Both the position numbers and the translations under genes were made by a program. A stretch of DNA of 64,000 bases, taken from the NCBI GenBank assembly GCA_963709295.1, contig CAVPVW010000003.1:248001-312000 (forward strand). Reading direction: 5' to 3'. This stretch comes from JBGPQJ01 sp963709295. Lineage in GTDB: Bacteria; Chloroflexota; Anaerolineae; Anaerolineales; Villigracilaceae. The notes beneath the pieces were generated by a model. That model worked only from the letters and a program-made list of their open reading frames with translations, had not been told where the DNA came from and ran no database searches. Below, piece by piece: positions 54,294 through 63,401 of the stretch (its first letter is position 1; each line of letters begins with the position of its first letter).

Positions 54294-55304
54294 TTATATT
54301 GTTCTGTGCAAAAGTCTATCCGCCAGGTCCATTAGTGCGTCGCCTGCCTCACCCTTCGGGATCCGCTTCACGTATACTGTTGATGGCCATATCGGTCATT
54401 TGCTTGGCAATATCGTGTGTATATGTATAGGCCGAATTCACTCGCAAGCAAGTTTGGCTGCCTCTTCAACATTCTCTGGTGTTATGTTGTTGGCATTCCA
54501 GAATTCGGCAAATTTCCCTTGCTTGCTCAGCCCTACCAGCACAGGCAGGGATTTCTTCCTCTCGATCAAGTCGCTGGCAGTCGATTTTCCTGTGACATTT
54601 TCGTCTCCCCAAATGCCAAGGATGTCGTCCTGCACCTGGAAGGCGAGGCCGAGGAAATGACCGAAAGATCGATAGGCTTCTTCGGTTGATTCGTCCGCGT
54701 CACCCAAAGTGGCTCCGATTTGACAGGATGCAGAAAGCAGGGAGGCGGTCTTGCCAGTGACCATCAACCAATAATCTTCCACTTTGACATCGGAACGGTC
54801 TTCGAAGGACATATCGAGATATTGACCCCGGGTCAGGTCGAGGCAGGTTTGTTGCAAGATGCGGATGGATTCCAGCACGCGATCGTGGGGGAATTCGTGA
54901 CCAAGGTCGGTCAATGCGAGAGTTGAAAGTGCGAACAATGCATCCCCGACGTTGATTGCCAATGGCGATCCCCACTTGACCCACACTGTAGGCCGTCCGC
55001 GGCGCTTGGGCGAATTGTCCTGAATGTCATCATGCACGAGGGAAAAATTGTGAACCAATTCAACCGCAGCCGCTGCAGGGAGGGCTTTTTTCCAATCCAT
55101 CCCGCAGGAGGCAGCCGTAAGAAGAAGTAGCAGCGGACGAATTCTTTTTCCGGTGGCCTGCTCGCCGGCGCCATCCCCGGTCCATCCCAGGTGATAGGTC
55201 AGCATCTCCTTGAAGGGCAGTGAATGCTCTTCGTCAAGCCTTGACACCTGCCGCATTAGTTCCGATTCGATTTCCGGGAGCATACTGGAGATAATATCGG
55301 TCAT
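54294..55304 (-). CDS. Polyprenyl (geranylgeranyl-type) diphosphate synthase (two compensating frameshifts at the end)
   Basis: The enzyme condenses isopentenyl diphosphate with allylic diphosphates. The first aspartate-rich motif is VHDDIQDN with RRGRPTVW after it; the second is QVQDDILGIWGD. The literal frame ends at 54438 after KLACE, but the conserved C terminus follows in other frames: AYTYTHDIAKQMTDMAINSI, then EAGDALMDLADRLLHRTI to a stop at 54294. One missing base near 54440 and one extra base at about 54351 restore 336 residues, the usual length. The residues before the first motif decide chain length, and C20 is a guess. The type 2 isomerase gene lies 35 bases upstream on the same strand. 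Confidence 0.85.
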
Positions 55305-55339
55305 TTCCTAATCCTAATAATTGTTCGAGGTAAGGTTTG

Positions 55340-56368
55340 TTAGACTTTTGCAAGCTTCGATTGAGTCAATGATTTGATTGTGCCAGCGCCGGTGCTGAAC
55401 ATGGCAATCCGAAGCTGCTGGCGGGTTAATTCGATTTGTTGTTGTATCTTCTCTGAAGAAACCGCTGCTGCCCTAAGGAAGGGTCCTGCCATGCCTCCCA
55501 GGGCAGCACCGAGTGCAATACATTTTGCAATATCGATCCCGTCTTTCAAACCGCCAGACGCAAAGATGGGCAGGGTGGGTGCAACTTTTCCAACCAACTG
55601 AATCAATTCAGCAGTAGGAATTCCCCAACCCACGAAGGAGCCAGCCAATTCACGCGTGAGGTCATCAGGCGCTCTGTACATTTCCACCTGTGACCAGCTT
55701 GTCCCGCCCGCCCCGGCGACGTCAATCGCCGACACGCCGCAGTCGACCAGGAGGCGTGCTGTTCTTTCAGAGATTCCCCATCCGACTTCTTTTGCAACCA
55801 CAGGTACGCCGAGTGTTTTGCAGACACGTTCGATGTTCCTTGCCAGCCCCTTCCAGTTCGTGTCTCCTCCGTGCTGGACAGCTTCCTGAAGGGGATTTAA
55901 GTGCAGGTACAAGGCATCTGCGTCGATCATCTCCACCGCACGCTGGCAGTGACTGACATCAAATCCGTAGTTGAGTTGAACGGCACCCAAGTTTGCAAAT
56001 AGTAGAATATCCGGAGCCACCTTGCGTACTTTAAAGGTTGAGGCTGCCCGGGAATCTTCCAATGCAGCCCGTTGCGATCCCACCCCCATCGCAATGGCGG
56101 CATCCTGTGCGGCTTCAGCCAGACGCAGGTTGATCTTCCCGGCATCCTTGGTCCCTCCGGTCATGGAGGAGATGAGGATGGGCGAGCCGAGTTTCTTCCC
56201 AAACAGCTGCGTTGTCGTGTCAACTTCGGACAGATTGAGCTCCGGCAGCGCTTCGTGGACGAAGCGGTAAGAATCCAATCCGGAAGACAAACTCGATCGA
56301 ACATCCTGCTCCAGATTGATTCGGATATGGTCGTCTTTTCTATCAGAAATCGGCGCAACTTTTCGCAT
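55340..56368 (-). CDS. fni: Isopentenyl-diphosphate delta-isomerase, type 2
   Basis: This FMN-dependent enzyme interconverts isopentenyl and dimethylallyl diphosphate. The 342-residue protein starts MRKVAPISDRKDDHIRI, a type 2 signature, and has SSMTGG, GVGSQR, HLNPLQEAVQ and the Gly-rich VAGAGGTSW phosphate-binding segment. The start at ATG 56368 matches the family N terminus; an ATG 51 bases upstream would add a non-conserved leader. It is divergent from acpP, with a palindrome between, and followed by the prenyl synthase gene, forming an isoprenoid pair. Confidence 0.94.
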   Translation of the reverse strand: MRKVAPISDRKDDHIRINLEQDVRSSLSSGLDSYRFVHEALPELNLSEVDTTTQLFGKKLGSPILISSMTGGTKDAGKINLRLAEAAQDAAIAMGVGSQRAALEDSRAASTFKVRKVAPDILLFANLGAVQLNYGFDVSHCQRAVEMIDADALYLHLNPLQEAVQHGGDTNWKGLARNIERVCKTLGVPVVAKEVGWGISERTARLLVDCGVSAIDVAGAGGTSWSQVEMYRAPDDLTRELAGSFVGWGIPTAELIQLVGKVAPTLPIFASGGLKDGIDIAKCIALGAALGGMAGPFLRAAAVSSEKIQQQIELTRQQLRIAMFSTGAGTIKSLTQSKLAKV

Positions 56369-56393
56369 CAGGGAGTGTTTCCTGTCTATATAA

Positions 56394-56407
56394 ATCCCAT
56401 ATGGGAT
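56394..56407. promoter_or_regulatory. Palindrome between fni and acpP
   Basis: ATCCCATATGGGAT is a perfect 14-bp palindrome in the 95-base divergent region. It could be an operator controlling one or both genes; there is no further evidence. Confidence 0.35.
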
Positions 56408-56463
56408 AATTCGATGCATGGTGGTAAAATATCCCCTGCATTATTCAAAACAGGAGGTTTTCC

Positions 56464-56697
56464 ATGGCTGATACTTATACCGAAATAAAGGCGGTGATCG
56501 TTGACCTGCTCGGAGTGGACGAGAGCAAAGTCACAATGGAAGCTCGTTTTCGCGAGGATCTTGAAGCAGACTCCCTCGACCTGGTCGAATTGATCATGGC
56601 TTTCGAGGATAAGTTTGGCGCCGAGATCTCCGACGAAGATGCCCAGTCGATCACCACTGTGGGTGAAGCGGTCAAGTATATTGACTCGCATCGATAA
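56464..56697 (+). CDS. acpP: Acyl carrier protein
   Basis: This acidic 77-residue protein carries growing fatty acyl chains on phosphopantetheine. The attachment Ser is in EADSLDLVELIM, and the rest, MAFEDKFGAEISDEDA, matches the standard ACP helices II and III. AGGAGG stands before the ATG at 56464. It has its own terminator and no fab genes beside it, in contrast to the usual fabD-fabG-acpP cluster; fabD lies 42 kb away in this window. Confidence 0.96.
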   Translation: MADTYTEIKAVIVDLLGVDESKVTMEARFREDLEADSLDLVELIMAFEDKFGAEISDEDAQSITTVGEAVKYIDSHR

Positions 56698-56717
56698 GCG
56701 TATCGATATTATACAGT

Positions 56718-56750
56718 AGAGCCGCTCAAACGAGCGGCTCTTTTAATTTT
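56718..56750 (+). terminator. Terminator of acpP
   Basis: GAGCCGCTC (56719-56727) pairs with GAGCGGCTC (56732-56740) over an AAAC loop and is followed by TTTTAATTTT. Confidence 0.88.
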
Positions 56751-56777
56751 CGTCAGCGCTGCCGTGTCTTCTGATCC

Positions 56778-57638
56778 TTATTTCAGGAGAGTGGGGATTT
56801 CTTCAGGGTGTTTGGCCACCCGAACGCCGGCAGACTCAAGCGCTTTGATCTTGTCGGCCGCTGTACCCGCGCCGCCTTCAATGATGGCGCCGGCATGCCC
56901 CATCCTTTTTCCGGGAGGGGCGGTTTGTCCGGCAATAAACGACACGACCGGTTTTGTCATTTTAGTCTTGATAAAATCAGCCGCCTTCTCTTCGTCGTTA
57001 CCGCCGATCTCACCGATGAGGACCACTTTTTCTGTCTGGGGATCCTCCTCAAAAAGTTCGAGAACATCGATGAAGTTTGTTCCATTCACGGGGTCGCCGC
57101 CAATGCCCACGCAGGTGGACGCTCCCATTCCCACCAACTTAAGTGCATAAAGGACTTCGTAGGTCAATGTACCCGAGCGGGAGACAACGCCTACATTGCC
57201 TTTTATTGCAATATCGCCGGGGATGATCCCGACCTTGGCCTCCCCGGGGGTGAGAAGGCCCGGGCAGTTCGGTCCCAGCAAACGACTTTGTTTTTGGTCA
57301 ATATAATTCCGCACTCGCATCATATCGCTGACGGGAATCCCTTCGGTGATGCACACGATGAACGGCAAGCCGGCATCGGTCGCTTCGAAAATGGCGTCAG
57401 CCGAGAACCTGGCAGGGACGAAGATGATGCTGGTATTCGCTCCGGTGGCTTCGGCTGCCAGTTTGACGGAGTCGAACACGGGTATTTTTTCGTCCACCCA
57501 TTCACCGCCTTTACCGGGAGTAACTCCGGCGACGACGTTCGTCCCGTAAGCCACCATGGCTCGTGTGTGAAAAAGTCCTTCGTTTCCGGTGATACCTTGA
57601 ACGATCAGGCGTGTATCCTTATCGACTAGAATGCTCAT
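56778..57638 (-). CDS. sucD: Succinate-CoA ligase, alpha subunit
   Basis: With SucC this enzyme converts succinyl-CoA to succinate with nucleoside triphosphate formation. The 286-residue protein has the CoA-binding Rossmann domain with GITGNEG and the active-site His in GHAGAIIEGGAGT, which is phosphorylated in turnover. ATG 57638, giving MSILVDKDTRL, is preceded by GGAGA; an upstream in-frame ATG at 57695 lies inside sucC and is rejected. It follows sucC by 16 bases in the usual order. Confidence 0.96.
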   Translation of the reverse strand: MSILVDKDTRLIVQGITGNEGLFHTRAMVAYGTNVVAGVTPGKGGEWVDEKIPVFDSVKLAAEATGANTSIIFVPARFSADAIFEATDAGLPFIVCITEGIPVSDMMRVRNYIDQKQSRLLGPNCPGLLTPGEAKVGIIPGDIAIKGNVGVVSRSGTLTYEVLYALKLVGMGASTCVGIGGDPVNGTNFIDVLELFEEDPQTEKVVLIGEIGGNDEEKAADFIKTKMTKPVVSFIAGQTAPPGKRMGHAGAIIEGGAGTAADKIKALESAGVRVAKHPEEIPTLLK

Positions 57639-57654
57639 TTCAGATTTCTCCAGG

Positions 57655-58791
57655 TTAAGCGGACTTGGCTGCTGCGACGGCTTTTTGAGCGGCATCCGCC
57701 AGGGTGTCAGCGGTGATCATATTTGCATCTGCGAGGAGGCGGCGGCCTTCCTCGTAGTTTGTCCCTACGAGCCTGACGACCATCGGCACTTTGGGTTTTA
57801 CCTCGGACATGGCGGATAAAATCCCTCGCGCCACCTCGTCACACCGGGTGATTCCGCCGAATACATTAAAGAGGATTGCTTTTACATTCTGGTCGGCGAG
57901 AATGATCCGCAGGGCGGCTGCGACTTTGTCCGAACTGGCGCCTCCGCCGATGTCCAGGAAGTTGGCAGGTTCTCCGCCGAAATATTTGATGATGTCCATG
58001 GTCGCCATGGCCAGCCCGGCCCCATTCACCATGCAGCCAATGGTCCCGTCAAGTTTGATGTAGGTCAAGCTGTATTTTCTCGCCTCGACCTCGGAGGGAG
58101 CCTCCACGTCCGTATCGCGCATCTCGGACAAATCACCGTGGCGGAACATGGCGTTGTCATCGATCAGCATTTTGCCGTCCAGTGCAACCAGCCGTTTATC
58201 CTTGGTTATAACCAGGGGGTTGATCTCTGCCAGCGTGGCATCGTTTTCCTCGAAAGCCTGCCATAAGCCCTTGAGGATGTCGCCAAATGGACGCCAATAT
58301 TCCCTGGGGAGGTCAATCCCCCCGGCGATATCCCGAGTCTGGTAGTCTTTAATACCCAGCAGAGGGTCGACGTGAACCTTGATGATTTTTTCAGGGTTGA
58401 CTTTGGCAACTTCTTCAATTTCCACGCCCCCGGCAGCGGATGCCATGATGACCGGTTTTTTCGCAGCGCGGTCGTTGGTGATTCCCAGGTAGATTTCCTG
58501 TTCGATGGCTGCCGCTTCATCCACCAGCACCTTGCGAACCGGCAGTCCTTTGATTTCCATGGACAGAATCTGAGTGGCTACCTGCTCAGCTTCGGCAGGG
58601 TCCTTGGCAAGCCGGATACCTCCAGCCTTGCCGCGACCGCCCACCAGCACCTGGGATTTAATCACAACGCGACCACCCAGTTCTTCGGCGATGTGTCTGG
58701 CTTCAGCGGCGGTCGCGGCTACCCGTCCTTTTGGGATCGGAATGCCGTATTTTGCAAAGACCTGCTTGGATTGATATTCGTGAAGTTTCAT
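57655..58791 (-). CDS. sucC: Succinate-CoA ligase, beta subunit
   Basis: This 378-residue nucleotide-binding subunit has an ATP-grasp fold. It begins MKLHEYQSKQVFAKYG, and has VLVGGRGKAGG, the NPLV segment near 200 and GGITRCDEVARGI in the C-terminal ligase domain. ADP or GDP preference cannot be read with certainty. It is the first gene of the sucCD pair, and an extended -10 promoter element lies about 50 bases upstream. With pckA and the aminotransferase it supports a working citric acid cycle. Confidence 0.96.
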   Translation of the reverse strand: MKLHEYQSKQVFAKYGIPIPKGRVAATAAEARHIAEELGGRVVIKSQVLVGGRGKAGGIRLAKDPAEAEQVATQILSMEIKGLPVRKVLVDEAAAIEQEIYLGITNDRAAKKPVIMASAAGGVEIEEVAKVNPEKIIKVHVDPLLGIKDYQTRDIAGGIDLPREYWRPFGDILKGLWQAFEENDATLAEINPLVITKDKRLVALDGKMLIDDNAMFRHGDLSEMRDTDVEAPSEVEARKYSLTYIKLDGTIGCMVNGAGLAMATMDIIKYFGGEPANFLDIGGGASSDKVAAALRIILADQNVKAILFNVFGGITRCDEVARGILSAMSEVKPKVPMVVRLVGTNYEEGRRLLADANMITADTLADAAQKAVAAAKSA

Positions 58792-58838
58792 TGAGTTTTA
58801 TGCTCCGTGTATGGATGTCTGCCCCAAATTCCGACATG

Positions 58839-58847
58839 ATTATACCA
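58839..58847 (-). promoter_or_regulatory. Extended -10 element of sucCD
   Basis: On the minus strand TGGTATAAT (TG-N-TATAAT) lies 48 bases before the sucC start, and no good -35 box is seen. Confidence 0.5.
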
Positions 58848-58904
58848 TCCGCATGTAAGGGAGGGTGGCGCATGCGGAGGAATGATAAGGATTATTTGGT
58901 TGTC

Positions 58905-61900
58905 CTATGGTGCTGGAAGAGTGAACCGCATCAGGCGATTATTGCCTGAATCGCTTACCCAGATACGACCTTCCTTGTCTGATGCGATGCCGATGGGGAG
59001 ATTGAATTGCTCATTTTCGGATCCGTAACTTCCCCAGGTGAACATGAAAAATCCCGCATTGTTTTCAAACACGATGACTCGATAACCTTCCGGGTCGGTG
59101 ACATAGACTTTCCCCGATGGGTCCACTGCGATAAATGGTTTGTTTTCGTTCGAGCCTCCGTACCACCCGGAGATCGTCCAATCGGATACTGGTAAGAATT
59201 CGGATAGGTCAGAACTTGGCGCGAAAGCCTGAACACGTTGATTCCAGGTATCCGTGACGTAGACCAAGCCGTCTGCACCTACGTAAACATCGACAGGCTC
59301 AGAGAATTGCCCCACTTCGATGCCAGGGCTGCCGAACCCTGTGATGAAATTCCCGTCCTGGTCGTACACGACGATGCGGCTATTGCCCGTGTCCGCAACA
59401 TACAGATATCCATCAGGGGCGATCGCCAGACCTCGAGGACCATAGAAACCGTCGGCATCGGTGCTTTGCCCGAATACCCCCCAGGAGGTCACAGGTTTTC
59501 CGGTGGAGGTAAATTTCTGAATTCGGTGGTTCCAGGTGTCGCTGACGAAGACCGAGCCGTCCTTGGCAACTGCCACGTCCCAGGGTTCATTGAATGTGCC
59601 GGGCGGCGCATCTCCCTGGTTCACGTCTGCAAAGGTGCCCCAGCTTCCCAGGTAGGTGCCCTCGGGTGAGAAGTACTGGATGCGATGGTTGCGCAAATCC
59701 GCGACATAAATGTTGCCGTTTAGCGCCAACGCCAGGCCGCGCGGCGCATCGAACTGACCGGATTCCGCTCCTGAAGACCCGATGATGAGATCTGAAGATA
59801 GATCAATTTTGCTGCCTTCGTAGGGATCAGGCGCGATTTCAACGACCGGGCTGGATCCGTATTCCCAAACTTGGCCTGCGATGTCCTTGCGTAGGTAGAG
59901 CCGCATCCTGTCTGCCGGGCTCCATTCCGCTGGAGTATAGCTGTTCACATACACCCCTTCGCTTTGATTTGCCAGGGCGTTTGCATAAGGTAAATAATCC
60001 CTGTACAGCCAGATGCTCAAGAGACCCGCGCGGATATCTTTATTGAAAAGTGCATTTCTAATTCTTTCCCCTGTCAAATTAAAGTAATCCATGTTCGGCC
60101 ATACCATGCGAATTAAATCCTGGCGATAGTAATTATCCCGGACGATGGGTTCGATAACGCCATAATTATTGTCCCCAACGATGATTACAGGGACATTACT
60201 TAAGTCCGCCCCAGGCTGAGCTCCATAGTAGCGCTGGTTCGGGAAGTCTCTCAAGTACCAGGTGAGAGGCCAGGCGGTGTCATCATCGAAGGCAACTTCG
60301 ATATTGGTGGGACTACCCGTCGTGCGATATGAGATTTCTTCAATCTGATGGAGCATGTCCTTGATGCCATCTGCGCCATGCGCATAGACAAGATATTCTG
60401 TGCCTTCTCCCTGAGTACGGAAATTTGCACGTAAGCTGGTGCTGATTGTCAATGCCAGAAATACGCTTGCCAGTGTTAGCATGCCCAGCCTGAAAACATT
60501 GGAGCGTGTCCAGCTTCGCAAGAGATACCAAAGTCCGGCAGCGCCCAAACCTATTCCGACCAGGGAAAGGAGAAATGTGCTGGTGGCTTGAAGTTGGTCT
60601 AATTCTTTCCCTCCCAAAGGCGGATTTCCGCCAAGCAGGTAATAAATCATCGAAAGCAAGCTGACCACAAAAACCAACATTGATAACACGGCTAGAAGTC
60701 CATGACGCAGTTTGAGCCCATCCCAATCAATGCGTTCTACGAGCTGGCCAAAACCCCAACCGCCGAGGAAAATCATCGGTAATGCGATATGGTATGTAAG
60801 CCAGGGCATTCGTTCGCCGGCAATGGTAAAAGCCACAAAACCGGCAATACTCCAAAAAGCCAGAAGACCGAATGTGCTCTTGTAATTTATTTCTTGCGTG
60901 TTGATTTCAGACAATTCGGAGTCGGAGGATTTATGCCGAAAGCCATAGTAAAGACCGATGGCTGCGCCAAGCGCAGGTAAAAATTCATATACAGGGATTT
61001 GAATGAGCAGGTAATAATAAAGCGGCTGGCCGCCTCGCTCGACGGGATGCTGCTCAAGCCAATAGCCGAGCGACCCGATCAGTCCGCTGAAGAACCCTGT
61101 CCCGTATGAAAACAGGGAAGTATAGAACAGGATGAAAACACCCCAAAAGATTGCCGCCGAGATAGCCCAAACCTTTTTGTTCCACCACAGCCCGAGGGCG
61201 AGGCTGATGATCGTGAGAGGAATTATGAAGGTTGAGGATCGCGCCAGACCCGCGGAACTATAGTCCAGTGGGTTTCCGCCGAATATTTTCGTCAGGGGAG
61301 CGCTCAAGGTGGGGAGGAGGAGGGTGCCTACGAGTATGAGTATATCAAACGACCGCTCTGCGCGAATTTTCTTCAGTCCTATCCCTGAAACTAAAAAGAA
61401 AATTGCAAATCCAAGCGCTGCAAGTCCGACCGCTGCAAAAATCAGGGAGTACGTCGGAATGGAGTTTGTCGTAGTGCCCTGGGTGAGGACGTTGGGATCT
61501 GCCGGCAGGATGGTACCGGGGCTGATCGATGCCTGGTTATTTGTGATCAGGGTGATTGCAACCGTTGCGCCTAATATTAAAAATCCGGCTGCCAAAGACA
61601 CAATGAAACCCCGGAATGCCGTCACGTTTTCCCAGCGATGTGCAGTTGTTTTTACGATAAACGCACCCGTCAGGTATATCAGCAACAACCCGGCATAGAT
61701 ATAAGAAGTTTCTTTGGTGACAAGATGAAAGATGATGGCAAAGGTGATCAAATACAAATACCGGTGCCAGCCGGTCTCGAAAAACCGAAGTACAGCATAC
61801 AGCATAAGGATGCCGAATAACCCCACAAAAGCTTCGTTTCGGGTGTATCGTCCATAAAAAAGCAGATAGGGTGAAACAAGCAGCAAAAGCCCGGCGAACA

Positions 61901-62261
61901 GAGCTCCCCAGTTGCCAATAAATCGTCGCCAGTACCAGATCATCCAGATTGACGCCAGGCTGAATAGAGCAGCCGGGATTCGGCTCGTAAAATCCGATGC
62001 GCCCATCAAGTAATACGTCAGCGCAAGTATGTGGAACTGAAACGGGCCGTGCATCATGGGATTGTGCTGATAGCCGAAACCCTCGGAGTATCTCCAGGAA
62101 TAATAAGTATGGAGACTCTCGTCGTGGCTCATGGCTCTCTCGCCCAGATATAAGAACCGGGTGATTGCGGCCAAGGCGATTATGGCACTAAAAAATACAA
62201 CTTCCCATGTCAGCCAGGGAATGGATGAAAATAGTGGGCGCGAGAGGATATTCTTGTTCAT
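58905..62261 (-). CDS. Agl23/TIGR03663-like membrane glycosyltransferase with C-terminal NHL repeats
   Basis: The N-terminal 640 residues form a GT-C-type integral membrane domain with a dozen or more helices; the first external loop reads RAMSHDESLHTYYSW, with the DE motif of dolichyl-phosphate-mannose-type transferases. This layout is that of TIGR03663/Agl23 proteins, tied to lipid-linked sugar handling. From about residue 830 to the end there are at least five NHL beta-propeller repeats (YVADTGNSRIVVYDQDGN-type), predicted outside the cell. A fusion of both parts is seen in related lineages. Function is presumed to be surface glycosylation with a substrate-binding propeller; neither donor nor target is known. 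Confidence 0.88.
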   Translation of the reverse strand: MNKNILSRPLFSSIPWLTWEVVFFSAIIALAAITRFLYLGERAMSHDESLHTYYSWRYSEGFGYQHNPMMHGPFQFHILALTYYLMGASDFTSRIPAALFSLASIWMIWYWRRFIGNWGALFAGLLLLVSPYLLFYGRYTRNEAFVGLFGILMLYAVLRFFETGWHRYLYLITFAIIFHLVTKETSYIYAGLLLIYLTGAFIVKTTAHRWENVTAFRGFIVSLAAGFLILGATVAITLITNNQASISPGTILPADPNVLTQGTTTNSIPTYSLIFAAVGLAALGFAIFFLVSGIGLKKIRAERSFDILILVGTLLLPTLSAPLTKIFGGNPLDYSSAGLARSSTFIIPLTIISLALGLWWNKKVWAISAAIFWGVFILFYTSLFSYGTGFFSGLIGSLGYWLEQHPVERGGQPLYYYLLIQIPVYEFLPALGAAIGLYYGFRHKSSDSELSEINTQEINYKSTFGLLAFWSIAGFVAFTIAGERMPWLTYHIALPMIFLGGWGFGQLVERIDWDGLKLRHGLLAVLSMLVFVVSLLSMIYYLLGGNPPLGGKELDQLQATSTFLLSLVGIGLGAAGLWYLLRSWTRSNVFRLGMLTLASVFLALTISTSLRANFRTQGEGTEYLVYAHGADGIKDMLHQIEEISYRTTGSPTNIEVAFDDDTAWPLTWYLRDFPNQRYYGAQPGADLSNVPVIIVGDNNYGVIEPIVRDNYYRQDLIRMVWPNMDYFNLTGERIRNALFNKDIRAGLLSIWLYRDYLPYANALANQSEGVYVNSYTPAEWSPADRMRLYLRKDIAGQVWEYGSSPVVEIAPDPYEGSKIDLSSDLIIGSSGAESGQFDAPRGLALALNGNIYVADLRNHRIQYFSPEGTYLGSWGTFADVNQGDAPPGTFNEPWDVAVAKDGSVFVSDTWNHRIQKFTSTGKPVTSWGVFGQSTDADGFYGPRGLAIAPDGYLYVADTGNSRIVVYDQDGNFITGFGSPGIEVGQFSEPVDVYVGADGLVYVTDTWNQRVQAFAPSSDLSEFLPVSDWTISGWYGGSNENKPFIAVDPSGKVYVTDPEGYRVIVFENNAGFFMFTWGSYGSENEQFNLPIGIASDKEGRIWVSDSGNNRLMRFTLPAP

Positions 62262-62362
62262 TATGGGCTAATGTTAATCGAATTTACGAGCCTGTATAGG
62301 TTATTTTCTCTACATAAGCATATTATTTCGCGTAGCCATAATATCACATAATTATTCACGTT

Positions 62363-63400
62363 CTATTTCACTTCAACCGCCAACTGACCGCAACCCGCCT
62401 GGATATCGATCCCACGCCTGATTCTAACTGTGCAAGGAATACCTGCCTGGTCCAAAATACCCTTGAAGGTCACTGCTCTTTCATGAGTGGTCGCTTTTCC
62501 AGCATAGCCAGTCGTCGGATTGAGGGGGATGGCATTGACGTGACACAACATCCCTTTTAATTTTTGCGATAACTTTCTCGCCTGATCGGGCGTGTCATTG
62601 ACTCCGTTGATCAATGCCCATTCGAAAGTTAACCGACGGCCGGTCCTGTCGATGTAATACTGGCAGGCATCCAGCAGCTCTTCAACATTGTATTTTTTAT
62701 TCACCGGCATCATGCTGGACCGCAGGTCATCCTCAACCGCATGGAGGGAAACAGCCAGGTTGACCTGGCGCTTTTCATCGGCAAATCGACGGATCGCCGG
62801 TACTAAGCCCGATGTGGAGATCGTGAATCTTCGCGCACCAAAATTATAGCCTTCAGGGTCATTCAGCCGATCAATCGCTGATAGTGTATTCACGTAATTA
62901 TGGAAGGGTTCACCCATGCCCATCACTACAACATTCGTGACGTGTAGACCTTCCTGGGAAAGTAAATGAGCATAATATAGAACTTGCGCGACAATCTCAC
63001 CACTTGTAAGGTGCCTGTTAAACCCCATCTGCCCGGTGGCGCAGAAGGCACATCCCATCGCACACCCCGCCTGGGTTGAAATGCATAGCGTCTGCCGTCG
63101 ATCATAGCGCATCAAAACCGCTTCAATCGATAAACCGTCCTGCAACTTGAAAAGGGTTTTACGAGTGCGGCGATCAGCGGAAGTCAACTTCTGGACAGGC
63201 GTAATGGCATCCAGCTTTGCCAATTCAATCAGCTTGCTGCGTAAAGGTTTTGACAGGTTGGTGAAGTCATCAGGGCTCTGCCAATAATTTTTATACACTC
63301 CATCCCAAATTTGACGAGCACGAAAGTTCGACTCGCCGGCATCCACCAGTATTGTTTTCAACTCTTCGAAGGTCAAGTCGTAAATAAGCGGCGGAGTCAT
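62363..63400 (-). CDS. rlmN: 23S rRNA/tRNA (adenine-C2)-methyltransferase
   Basis: RlmN is a radical-SAM enzyme that methylates A2503 of 23S rRNA and A37 of some tRNAs. The 345-residue protein has the cluster motif CAMGCAFC (C-x3-C-x2-C) and the late cysteine in QAGCGQL that takes part in the methyl transfer. VVVMGMGEPFHNY and the SLHAVED segment are family signatures. Length and architecture fit RlmN; the Cfr resistance paralogue is less likely given the standard sequence. The HAD-IIA gene ends one base before its start. Confidence 0.95.
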   Translation of the reverse strand: MTPPLIYDLTFEELKTILVDAGESNFRARQIWDGVYKNYWQSPDDFTNLSKPLRSKLIELAKLDAITPVQKLTSADRRTRKTLFKLQDGLSIEAVLMRYDRRQTLCISTQAGCAMGCAFCATGQMGFNRHLTSGEIVAQVLYYAHLLSQEGLHVTNVVVMGMGEPFHNYVNTLSAIDRLNDPEGYNFGARRFTISTSGLVPAIRRFADEKRQVNLAVSLHAVEDDLRSSMMPVNKKYNVEELLDACQYYIDRTGRRLTFEWALINGVNDTPDQARKLSQKLKGMLCHVNAIPLNPTTGYAGKATTHERAVTFKGILDQAGIPCTVRIRRGIDIQAGCGQLAVEVK

Positions 63401-63401
63401 A

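Noticed and set aside
12825..54440. UGA reassigned as a sense codon
   Set aside because: RF2 with its UGA-dependent frameshift is present, many genes here end at UGA, and the internal UGA codons appear only after frame breaks.
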